Shown: one piece after another, positions 36,236 through 45,000 of the stretch
Numbering within the stretch: the first letter of the stretch is position 1
Layout of the letters: the number at the start of each line of letters is the position of its first letter
Assembly (NCBI GenBank): GCA_905221605.1
Contig: CAJNDS010000947.1
Location: forward strand, 1 to 45,000
DNA length: 45,000 nucleotides
From: Symbiodinium natans
Taxonomy: Eukaryota > Sar > Dinophyceae > Suessiales > Symbiodiniaceae
Direction of reading: 5' to 3'
Translations under genes and position numbers: made by a program
Notes under the pieces: model-generated
The model's database searches: none
The model's input: the letters and a program-made list of their open reading frames with translations, nothing else
Told to the model about the DNA's origin: nothing

Positions 36236-36274
36236 CTCGACAAAACACAAAAAATCCTCAACGCCGTACTGGAA

Positions 36275-36605
36275 GTAGGGTTTAGGGGGTAGAAATCCTC
36301 AACGCCGTACTGGAAGTAGGGTTTAGGGGGTAGGGCTTAGGGCTTAGGGCTTAGGGCTTAGGGCTTAAGGCTTAGGGCTTAGGGCTTAGGGCTTAGGGCT
36401 TAGGGCTTAGGGCTTAGGGCTTAGGGCTTAGGGCTTAGGGCTTCGGGCTTAGGGCTTAGGGCTTCTTAGGGCTTAGGGCTTAGGGCTTCTTAGGGCTTAG
36501 GGCTTAGGGCTTAGGGCTTAGGGCTTAGGGCTTGGGGCTTAGGGCTTAGGGCTTAGGGCTTAGGGCTTAGGGCTTAGGGCTTAGGGCTTAGGGCTTAGGG
36601 TTCAG
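36275..36605. repeat. Short duplication, then long TTAGGGC array
   Basis: AATCCTCAACGCCGTACTGG occurs twice (36253 and 36295 regions), followed by about 38 TTAGGGC units with rare TTCGGGC, TTGGGGC and CTTCTTAGGG interruptions. Confidence 0.96.
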
Positions 36606-36689
36606 GGCCTGAGGGGGTCCGGAACCCTGAAAGTTTTTTTGAAGACCTGCGGAGCAAAAAGCTCCTATCAACAGTGGAACGCTAAGGGA

Positions 36690-36810
36690 CTAACGGTTTA
36701 GGGTTTAGGGTTTTAGGGTTTAGGGTTTAGGGTTCAGGGTTCAGGGTTTAGGGTTTAGGGTTTAGGAATTAGGGTTTAGGGTTTCGGGTTTAGGGTTTAG
36801 GGTTTAGGGA
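36690..36810. repeat. TTTAGGG array
   Basis: Fourteen units with TTCAGGG and TTCGGG variants. Confidence 0.94.
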
Positions 36811-36851
36811 GGGAACCCACCCTACCACACCCCTAAACCAACCCCCAAAGA

Positions 36852-36944
36852 GCCCAATACCCCTCAATTAAGGAAGATACACGAAATCATACTAAGGGTC
36901 CCGACACAGTTTAAGGCATATTCCTGAATTAAGGGGTATTGGGC
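36852..36944. repeat. 93-bp MITE-like hairpin
   Basis: Ends GCCCAATACCCCTCAATTAA(GGAA) and its reverse complement with two mismatches over 24 bases. No ORF. Confidence 0.88.
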
Positions 36945-37287
36945 CTTGGACCCCTAAACCCCCAAACCCTTAACCCCTAGACCCCTATCCCCCTAAACCC
37001 CATGACCTGGCCAGCTCTTTATATAAATCCCCCCCCCTTGGGCCCTCTTGCAACTCGATGTAAGAGAGAACTGCCCCAAGATTGGAGTTTCCCGAAATCG
37101 GTGTTTAGGGTTTGGGTTTGGGGTTTGGGGGCGAGGGTTTCGGGATCTGTCATGAGGATTAGCGTGTACTTTTTGGGGTTCCGATGAAAAGGGAACCCTA
37201 CTATTTGGGGGCACGATCTTCGGGGTCTAAACCCGAAACCCCTAAACCCAAACCCTTCGTAAAACCCTCACATGTATCCGGTATCAC
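36945..37287. other. Spacer without recognised gene
   Basis: Open frames on both strands (37002-37187, 37214-36993) overlap worn repeat; C run at 37031-37037. Confidence 0.45.
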
Positions 37288-37366
37288 CTGAGATTCGCAT
37301 GGAGCACCGGCGTAGTCAGCTGCTGGAAGGGCCCATCGTCGTCCTGGGAAACGCGAAGCCCTGTGC
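37288..37366 (-). CDS. Possible further upstream exon
   Basis: Acceptor AAGTCCCACAG, donor GTGATA after CTCAG. Two frames are open; FPGRRWALPAADYAGAP is the one in phase with 36235-36191. Similarity to the A2 region is too weak to claim. Confidence 0.32.
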
Positions 37367-37379
37367 CTGTGGGACTTCG

Positions 37380-37685
37380 AACCCTGAACCCTAAAGCCTA
37401 AACCCTGAACCCTAAACCCTAAACCCGAAACCCGAAACCCTAAACCCTAAACCCTAGACCTGGCGTCCTACGCCCTGAAGCCCTCCATGCAAGTACATGA
37501 AGCCCTTGATCTTGATTCGTAAACCTTACTTCCTAAAAACTTCGTTATGGGTACTTCCCTAAACGAGGGTCCTTTTGGGATCCTTACCTCTACAGGGACC
37601 CTAAACCCTCAACCGTCAACCCTCAACCCTAAACCCGACCTAAACCCCTAACCCCTAAATCCGAAACCCGAAACCCTAAACCCTA
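37380..37685. repeat. CCCTAAA/CCCGAAA arrays
   Basis: Worn arrays at 37380-37455 and 37600-37685 with a spacer containing a GGTACTTCCCTAAACGAGGG stretch. Confidence 0.88.
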
Positions 37686-37687
37686 CA

Positions 37688-37786
37688 GGACCCGAAGAAG
37701 CTGTGTCGCCCAGCGTCGCAGAAAAGGGCTGCCGGGCTGATCTGCTCCTTGGCTGCGAGAGGAACGAAAGCAGCTTCACGAGGTTT
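37688..37786 (-). other. Exon-like island, frame uncertain
   Basis: One minus frame reads REAAFVPLAAKEQISPAALF, reminiscent of core A2 (G-A-A-x-V-P-L-D); another reads NLVKLLSFLSQPRSRSARQP. An internal acceptor CGTTCCTCTCGCAG makes the start ambiguous. Confidence 0.3.
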
Positions 37787-38260
37787 TAGGGTTTAGGGTC
37801 CAGGGTTTAGGGTTTAAGGTTTAGGGTTTAGGGTTTAGGGTTTAGGGTTTAAGGTTTAGGGTTTAGGGCTTAGGGGTTTAGGGGTTTAGGGGTTTAGGGG
37901 TCTAGGGGTTTAGGGGTTTAGGGGTTTAAGGGTTTACGGGTTTAGGGGTTTAGGGGTTTAGGGGTTTAGGGGTTTAGGGGCTTAGGGGTTTAGGGGTTTA
38001 GGGGTTTAATGGTTTAGGGGTTTAGGGGGTTTAGGGGTTTAGGGGTTTAGGGGTTTAGGGGTTTAGGGGTTTAGGGGTTTTGGGGTTTTGGGGTTTTGGG
38101 GTTTGGGGATTTAGGGGTTTAGGGGTTTAGGGGTTTAGGGGTTTAGGGGTTTAGGGGTTTAGGGGTTTAGGGGTTTAGGGGTTTAGGGGTTTAAGGGTTT
38201 AGGGGTTTAGGGGTTTTGGGGTTTTGGGGTTTAGGGGTTTAGGGTTTAGGGTTTAGGTTG
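37785..38260. repeat. TTTAGGG array and long TTTAGGGG octamer array
   Basis: About 45 octamers from 37870 to 38240, with GTTTTGGG members in clusters. It mirrors the CCCCTAAA octamer array at 12040-12640. Confidence 0.97.
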
Positions 38261-38261
38261 T

Positions 38262-38557
38262 GCCAAACGGAAGCGCGCTTTGGGACCGCGCAGTCGTCTG
38301 CAGACCTACCCACCCCAAGACCGCCCACTTACAACTCTCAGAATTTAAGACCTTCTTATATTTTTTACAAAGCATCACATGGGTCAGCACTCATGCACTT
38401 TTGGGCGCCTCCACACGCGCGTGTGGGTTGGGTGAGGGAGAGCGCCGGGCTAAGGCAGGGCCAGGGAATGGCAGGGGCTCATCCACAATCCACAGGGCCA
38501 GGGCCAACAGGAGGGCCAGAGTGAGGGGCCAGGGCCAGCCAGGGCCAGGGCCATATG
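38262..38557. other. Spacer with GGGCCA-rich tract
   Basis: 38455-38553 repeats CAGGGCCAGGGCCA-type units. The flanking segment TGCAGACCTACCCACCCCAAGACC recurs in altered form at 38785-38810. No gene recognised. Confidence 0.5.
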
Positions 38558-38717
38558 GACGTTGTCGTAAACAAGGCAATATCCATTGGCCTGTCCAGGA
38601 CAGACGGCGAGGCTTAACCCTCACCTTTCCATTTCTCTTTTCGCATGGCCGCTCGGGCTGTGAGGCCGAACGCTTGGCCGAGGTCTGTCGCTCGACGGAA
38701 GCGACCCCTCACTTAGT
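38558..38717. repeat. 160-bp dispersed repeat, copy 2
   Basis: About 85% identical by eye to 13250-13413, same orientation, also ending at a TTTAGGG array (38715-38755). Confidence 0.88.
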
Positions 38718-38755
38718 TTAGGGTTTAGGGTTGAGGGTTGAGGGTTTAGGGTGAA

Positions 38756-39867
38756 GCAGTGGTCAGCTGTGCGCAATTGCGTGCAGACGTGCCCACCCCA
38801 AGACCAGACACACAAAAACTACTACAAAAACGCCGCTGCTCGTCTTGGCAGGCGCCCTTCCTCTGACACCTGCGTGTGACGCCGAAACAGCCTATGACCA
38901 AACACAGCGTGCAGTGTTCGTGGACTGGATCCAACCGCCTTGCATAACACACAAAGAATGTGGCACACACATTCTTTGGTCGGACTAGTGGGCAGCAGGA
39001 GCTTGAAGCGGTATGAGCATCACAAAGAGCGCGAGGGCTCATATCATACGCTACGAGAAATCTCACTCAGGCGCGAACTGTTGGGACTTCTCCGCACATC
39101 TCCCCAACCTGCTTCCAAAGTCACGCACCTGCATGCAATGATCAGGTTGCGAGCACCTGCCCCGACGCGTCTCGTCTGCTGCAAGCAAGAGCCTTGCGCC
39201 ATTCGGCCTGGTCCGCAGACCAGCCCTGTATCAGGATGTTCAATCATGATCAACACGCACACGTACCACAACGAAAGCGCCGTCTGCCTGCCTCCCAGAA
39301 TTTGATGTGTTCCGCCACACTGTCACCTACGCGATGCTGGGTTGCGAAAGATGTAACCGTGTGCGAAGCAAGACTGAAACATTTTCGCGGAGTTTCAGTG
39401 CCTCGGCAACCTGAAATCTCCAAGGCCAAGTGGAAGGGAAACGGAAAGAAGATGGAGAGCAGGTACACCTGCACTCGAACCTGCTGCATCTGGGACAGGG
39501 CAAGCATCCACAAATCGCATAATTGGCCTCCTCAAATTGTGGTTCTTGCCGCATCGCAAAGGCAGCACGAAGAAAGCGCCAACAAGGTGACCGCGACAAC
39601 ACAAGTTGCGCAATGTTGCACACTAGGCTTGGCAGAGCTGTTATGCATCAATCCGCGAGAATATGCACCACCAGTGTGCAGACGCTGCAACAGAGAACTG
39701 AAAATACGCATCAGCACAAGCTAAACCTATCCTCGGCAGAGCAGCCCTTTGCAGATGCCATCCTGCATAGCAAGACGTTGCAGGAAATGCAGGCCAGAAT
39801 TTTCCAGATGTATCATGCATTTTCAGCATTGCTCACTCGCTGGCGATCAAGGTCCTTGCACTTGGCG
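38756..39867. other. Non-telomeric stretch, no recognised gene
   Basis: Open frames on plus (39194-39724, 176 codons; 38940-39305) and minus (39066-38746) show no motif I know. Composition differs from the array-rich part: no TTTAGGG unit from 38756 to about 42000. Confidence 0.4.
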
Positions 39868-39903
39868 CCCCCCCCCCCCCCCCCCCCCACCCTCCCCCCC
39901 CCC
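39868..39903. repeat. Poly-C tract
   Basis: C run broken by ACCCT, next to the fold-back element. Facing G-rich sequence on the other side of that element suggests the inverted repeat may extend into it. Confidence 0.85.
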
Positions 39904-39912
39904 ACTGGTTGC

Positions 39913-40217
39913 TTTAACATGGAGGTACCTTCTTTGTTTTTTTGATAACTCTGAATTTTTATACTATTTAGCATGATTCCCATTCATTGTAATAGGAACC
40001 TAAGAAGTTCTTTAAAAATTCATGAGAATCCTCTGAAAAATGAATAGGAATCATATTCAATATTGTTAAAAATCCCAGAGGATGCATGGCTGGGATTCCG
40101 ATCAGTATTGAATGTGATCCTATATTCACTCTCAGAGGACTCTCATAAACGAATAAGAATCATACTAAATATATTCAAATTCATAAGGTTCCAGTAAATG
40201 CATACCTCCATGTTAAA
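39913..40217. repeat. 305-bp fold-back element
   Basis: Ends TTTAACATGGAGGTA / TACCTCCATGTTAAA (15 bases, perfect). Most of its length is an imperfect palindrome; for example TGAGAATCCTCTGA (left) faces TCAGAGGACTCTCA (right). AT-rich, no ORF. Typical of a non-autonomous DNA transposon. Confidence 0.9.
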
Positions 40218-42180
40218 CCGACGGGGAGGGGGGAGGAGCCTCTTTAACAGCATTGCTAGTGAAATTGTGAGTGCGGTTAGTGCACCCTTCACTTGTTGAA
40301 GCACACATGTTTGGAGAGCAGCTCTGCTAAATCGCGCTCAGAAAAAACCGAGACTTAAAACGCCCTGCCAACCATGTCACAACGGCTCGGGGCCCAGCAT
40401 CATTGCTGCCAACAAGTGCAAAAGCACAACCTCGTCGGCTTGCCAACTTCTGTGTTCGGGATACTTTTGACAATGCCCAGCTATTTTGGGCCTGAAATAC
40501 AACACGCCGCTCACTTTATGACCAAAAAGCGACGGAGTTGCCGCACCTCGTTGCCGGCCACTATCTCGGCAAACTGACTCCCAAGGCTGCGCCGGGCGAC
40601 ACTGGACCTGAGGTTGGCTGGCTTAACTTAAGGAGTGGACCAAGCGTTACCTTGTACATGCACAAGACATGCTGAAATCGAAACGAACCACGAGGATGTG
40701 CATCAGCTCGCTCGCCCGTTCAAACTTAACGTCCTCCACTTGTGCATGACATCTTCTGAAGCGGCCTGACTGGAAAAAGCTTGAATGGCCTTGATGAAAA
40801 ATGCCGGTCGTTCGCTCCGCCGGTGTACAATGTGGAAATTGGGATCACGGCTCCCAACTCCTAGGGTCCTTATGGGAAACGACAGAATACGTCAGGCTAT
40901 GAGGGTTGGCCATGGCATTTGATCGAGCAGCCAAGGCCAACGTGCGTGAGTCGAGTCGCCCAGCGACTTTATTTCGGAGCTCGGCAGAGAGCACCAGCAA
41001 ACCACCAGGAGAGCACCCAAAGAAGACCACCAAGACACCAACCACCCACGACGAGCATTTCGACCAGGACGACAACCCACCAGACCCTAGGAGACAAGCA
41101 GGAGACCAGCAGGAGAGCAAGGAGACCACGAGCACGAGAGCAGCAGGCGACCAGAAAGATCAGCAAGACAGCGTCCGTGCATCGCTGGCCTGAGCTAGTT
41201 GCGAAAGCAAAGATTCCGCTGCGGCCTGCTTGGAGATGGGCCGGTCCAGAGCAGCCTCAAAGTTTCCAGCAAGGGAAACACCGTGACCACTTTTCCTGGC
41301 ATGAGCTTGACGGCGCTGGAAACAGGAAGGCTTGAAGATGGGGCGCACTGGGATTCAGCTGATCAAAGTTGCGCAAGCCCCGTGTGATAAGTACTCGCGT
41401 CACCAATCGTGAAACTATGCGGAAAACCTTAATGGCAATTATCTAGACTCGCTGCAGGAACAACTGCTACCGAGTTGAGAGATTCCCAAGAGTTCAGCTT
41501 GTTGTCATGTCGAAACCCACCAGCAAAGCATGAAAGTATTTGGGGTGGACGCCAAGTTCCACACGGCGCAGGTGGACCGGCTACGACGTCCGTTTCCTGT
41601 CAGGAGCCGCATCTTCGACGTTGTACTACGGATGGTGCTCTATGTTAGAATCACCATGGAGTCTCTACAAAGACGGACGCACGCGCGCGTGCGCGCGCGG
41701 TAGAAGACCCATCTGAAGTTAAATTTCTGGAGTATAGATCGGCAAGTGGACTGCAAGCCTGGCCTCTGTCAGACTTATAGATGTTGCTCTGTACATGTGG
41801 GCCATAAGCCATTCCAAAGCGCAAATACCAGCGAAATGCTGCAAAAGCGTCGGCAAACACCGGCAGAATCTTTTAAACCATGGACGACACCCAAACGCAA
41901 AATTCTGCCAGCATCCATTGCGGGCAGGAGACTTATCCCCATGCGGGTATTTCCTTCTTTTAATATGCTTCTCACTTCTCACAGGATGTCCCATACTACA
42001 GGGAGATACAGGGAGGTAACGTTTAGGGTTTAGGATTGCGATGTTCTCTACTTGAAAAGTTCTGCGCTGTCGACAACCTTCCATGTTCGGTGGTGGCGGA
42101 ATGCCCGGTGGTGGCGGCGGTGGGAAAGGAGGCGGCCCACCTGGCAGGTGTGGGGCCCTGTTCTCTCCCTCTCTTTACAG
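40218..42180. other. Non-telomeric stretch, no recognised gene
   Basis: 40980-41170 is a purine-rich CAGGAGA/CAAGGAGACC imperfect repeat. 41520-41660 has an open plus frame (VDAKFHTAQVDRLRRPFPV) that looks protein-like but is unassigned. A CG-alternating tract lies at 41680-41700. Confidence 0.4.
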
Positions 42181-42255
42181 AAATATATATATATGTGTAT
42201 GTATACATATATATATATATACATATATGTATGTATATATATATATATACAGATA
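42181..42255. repeat. (TA)n self-complementary microsatellite
   Basis: TATATATATGTGTATGTATA-type sequence that can fold on itself. Small ORFs across it are repeat-derived. Confidence 0.92.
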
Positions 42256-44450
42256 TTTGTGCAGTACTACATATGTCTGAATACCAACATATGCATACAC
42301 CTGTACACACTCCCGATCGGGGCATGATCTGGGGTCTTAACTTCCAGGCGGTGTACGCGAGTCTGCCCCATGGGGTTGGAACAAAACACACCCTGAAGTA
42401 CCCTAACAATAACCCCTAAACCCTACACCCGAAACCCTCCCACACCCCGCCTGAAGTGCGTTGCAGCGGCGTCGCGGGGACTCTGGACCTGACGCAAGAT
42501 GCACATGACTTGACGGCACCCACCCCCATCCCGAAGTGCAAGTTCATGACGGGTTTGGCTACACGTGGTCAACGTTGCTAAATATGATACATCTCTCCCT
42601 GCACCCTAATCCCTCTAAGTGCGAAGACAAGAAGACAAATGAGGAACAGAATGGGACCTCATTTGGTTAAGGTGAAGATCGCCTCTGGCAACACGCATTT
42701 CGCAAAGCGCCCACTTATAGTACTAATCGTATATCTTTTCTATCTTATATATATATGTGTATATTATATATGGTACCCCCCCCCCCCCATGGACCTACCT
42801 TTTTCGTTTTTGTTGATGTGTGTGCATTACCTCCCCCCCCCCCCCCCCCCCCCACCACTCTTTCAGAGTCTTGGTACAGTAGCCTGATATCGCACAGCCT
42901 CGTCACAGCCTTCTTCTGCTGCTCCAGGGCCAACGACGCTGTGCATTCCTGCTTCAGAGGACTATGAGGCTGCTGCTCGTCCCTTATCGGGAAAATCGCA
43001 CGCAGGGATGGCTGCGCACAAGTCCTCCACTGAGATCTGGCTCTTTATTGGGCGGGACGCAAGAAATGTGTTCGAGAACAAGCGTTTTGGGTGTGGAGAA
43101 TGCGATGAGTTGGTCAGTTGGCGCGCGCTCCGGGTAAATCTGCAATCCTGACCGAACGCGAAAGGCAACTCCATATTAGATTAAAGGCAAATGCAGCAGA
43201 GCTGATGGTCTCTACCCAAAGTCTTGAGAAATAAGAATTACTTCCCCTCAGAAGACCCCAAGCAACCCCAAAACTACCTCTACAGTTAGTTGTCACCTTC
43301 CTAAACCTGGAAGACACCTACATCAGTTCCCTTGAGAGATGACTGAGCTTTAACTCGAGAAATCTCCGTTTCACATTCTTGTTTCGATTGTTTTTCGGCC
43401 ACGCTTCATCTGGAAACTCTGTAGGAGTAGAGCGTTCTTCTTTCGGTCCTCCTGACATGCCTCCGTTGTTATCCACTTTTTTTTGGCTTGTAAAGGTTCG
43501 CACCCGCGTCGTTGCGACTATCCAGGATTTTTGAAAATCCTTCTTTCCAAAACCCGGCATCTCCAAGCTGCGACAAGCCCAGAACTGTGTGCTCTGGCCA
43601 AGCTGGGTTCCAGGCAGAATTCGAGCGGCTGTCAGGAAGCGGGTAGACCACGCCAAACGACGAAAACGGCGTCGAGCCTGGCATGACATGAGGCTGCTCG
43701 CATATGATTCTTAACTTTTTTCAGGAACTTAATCCTCATCTCTCACTCGTCAGCCCTTAACAGCCCTTAACAGCTCCCGATTGCCCATCCAATCTTACAG
43801 GAATTCGGGCAGCACATGGCGACCGTTAGGGTCGGATTGAAGCTTAACTTATATGAGTGAGGCACAAAAAAGGCCACAGGTCTGAGCCTAACCGTTTCGG
43901 ATTGACGGCACAACTGAAGCCCAGCTCCAAAACCTGCAAACTGCCAACAGCACCTCCGTCACCATCACTTCTGGGCGTGGGGCAAGCCTCCGCAGCACCC
44001 GTACAACAGCAGAGCGCCCGATCTTCTACGTCGGACTCGTGGTTTTTGAGAGTTCGGTAGGGAAGGAAGAGCAGGGGAGGGTTGAGGGTCACGCACCGAC
44101 CCTGAGCAAGAGCTTGCTGGCTTGCCGCACGCCATCTTGTCACCCCGTGTTCCAGGGAACTCCGCCGCCTCCACTTCCACAATCCGGGCCCTGGAGCGGC
44201 TACGTAGCCGTTGCATGACGTGATACACGGCTACACTATTGCTACACTCAAGCCACGCGAGACGTAACGGTAGAATGATTTCGCCACAACCACTACAACC
44301 CTTGACCCTCGAAGGGCCTTGAGACTTGAGACCCATCGCCGGTTTTTGCAGCCTTCCAAGTAGATGCTTACAAAGACAGTAGGCAGGACGGCAGGAACCG
44401 GTGCATCATTCTTGTTGGGGCCACTGAAGTGATTTTCGTCTCAGATTATT
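42256..44450. other. Non-telomeric stretch with poly-C tracts, no recognised gene
   Basis: A few CCCTAAA-like units at 42410-42440; TA repeats at 42740-42770; C runs at 42777-42789 and 42833-42853. Minus frames 43689-43318 and 44336-43965 are open but unassigned. Confidence 0.45.
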
Positions 44451-44454
44451 TGGA

Positions 44455-45000
44455 AAAACCTAAAACCCCAACCCCACTGAACCCCAAACCTCCCGGGGCC
44501 ACAGGCCAGTGAAACCCTGCGCATGGGGGTTCTTGCGGACGCTAAACCCCGCGGACCCGAAACCCCAAACTCTGAACCCTAAAACCCCTAAATCCCACTC
44601 TACGTAAAGGGACGCTGTGGGGGCCATGCTTTCCACATAGTGGATTTCGAGCGCTTTTGGATGCATTACTGCTTTCTTGTAGCGTCTTAGGTGTAGTCGC
44701 ACCTTGTTTCTTTACGCGCTTATTGGAATGTCGTATTGATTTGATTATGGAGCTTGGTCGTGAATGTAGACTGGCTTGGGGGGCGTTTTCCTTAGGCCCT
44801 CAAACCCGCCAAACCTTCAACCCCTAAACCCTCAACAAGCTCTTGGGCCTAAGCCCTTGAACCCAAAGTTTCGCAATATTGAACCCGAAACGGCCCGAAA
44901 CCCCACACAGACGCAAGTCTGATCGATGAAATTAAACCCAGCTTCCATGCTCAATGACGCGGCCCGCTGAACAACTCCCGATAGACCCGACCAAACATAG
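44455..45000. other. Worn CCCTAAA-like sequence returns
   Basis: Degenerate AACCCCAAA/AACCCTAAA units at 44457-44600 and 44805-44850, with no exon that I could read. Confidence 0.55.

Noticed and set aside
39194-39724. 176-codon plus ORF as a gene
   Set aside because: No recognisable motif, overlapped by similar-sized minus ORFs; left as unassigned.
42083-42280. Gly-rich ORF followed by (TA)n
   Set aside because: The Gly run is a GGTGGTGGC microsatellite and the rest is repeat; a small exon with donor CAG|GTGTGG is possible but unsupported.
1-45000. Whole landscape as an assembly artefact of collapsed telomeres
   Set aside because: Exons keep order, strand and phase of one protein domain over 13 kb, which random joining would not give; individual array lengths and homopolymers may still be wrong.

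Overview
The window reads as nuclear DNA of a protist, most likely a dinoflagellate. Reasons: plant-type telomere-like repeats (TTTAGGG/CCCTAAA) in dozens of interstitial blocks; a spliced gene whose introns use GC and GA donors as well as GT; a DIRS-type retroelement; and an exon of a PD-(D/E)XK nuclease-like family that I recall as multi-copy in dinoflagellates (memory, not searched). No rRNA, tRNA, CRISPR or bacterial-type operon was seen.

From about 1 to 38.3 kb the sequence looks like junk: islands of 40-150 bp between telomere-like arrays. Read on the minus strand, the islands are exons. From 28.2 kb down to 14.6 kb they spell, in the correct order, an AMP-binding (NRPS-type adenylation) domain: core A3 at 28183-28111, GGE at 25213/24900, A5 at 24253-24191, A6 at 22378 and 19259, A7 at 18624, A8 at 17661, A10 at 15829/15330, then a carrier-protein site at 14690. 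Reading phase is kept across almost every junction I placed. Below 12.7 kb more islands on the same strand encode hydrophobic segments and run off the left edge. They may be a membrane-bound C-terminal part of the same protein or a second gene. Weak upstream exons lie at 37.4 and 36.2 kb.

The introns are the striking part. In the sense of the gene, most begin with TTTAGGG repeats just after the donor and end with CCCTAAA repeats just before the acceptor, so the two ends of an intron can pair. Arrays are locally homogenised into 7-, 8-, 9- and 10-base variants, and small hairpin elements sit inside them.

At 29126-36097 a 6,972-bp DIRS/Ngaro-like tyrosine-recombinase retroelement lies inside one such array, on the same strand as the host gene. 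It has split direct repeats (A1-ORFs-B1-A2-B2, each pair 98-99% identical). In its own sense it codes for a tyrosine recombinase first, then gag with zinc motifs, then reverse transcriptase and RNase H. The copy carries two in-frame stops and several frameshifts, plus a candidate 32-nt intron in the recombinase.

Other regions: 2.2-4.0 kb holds the PD-(D/E)XK-like exon and duplicated segments; 4.15-5.4 kb and 13.6-14.1 kb are minisatellites; 20.0-21.9 kb is an AT-rich island with one small lysine-rich ORF; 38.75-44.4 kb is non-telomeric DNA with simple repeats and a 305-bp fold-back element but no gene I recognise. All exon calls come from reading translations and splice signals by eye; no search was run.
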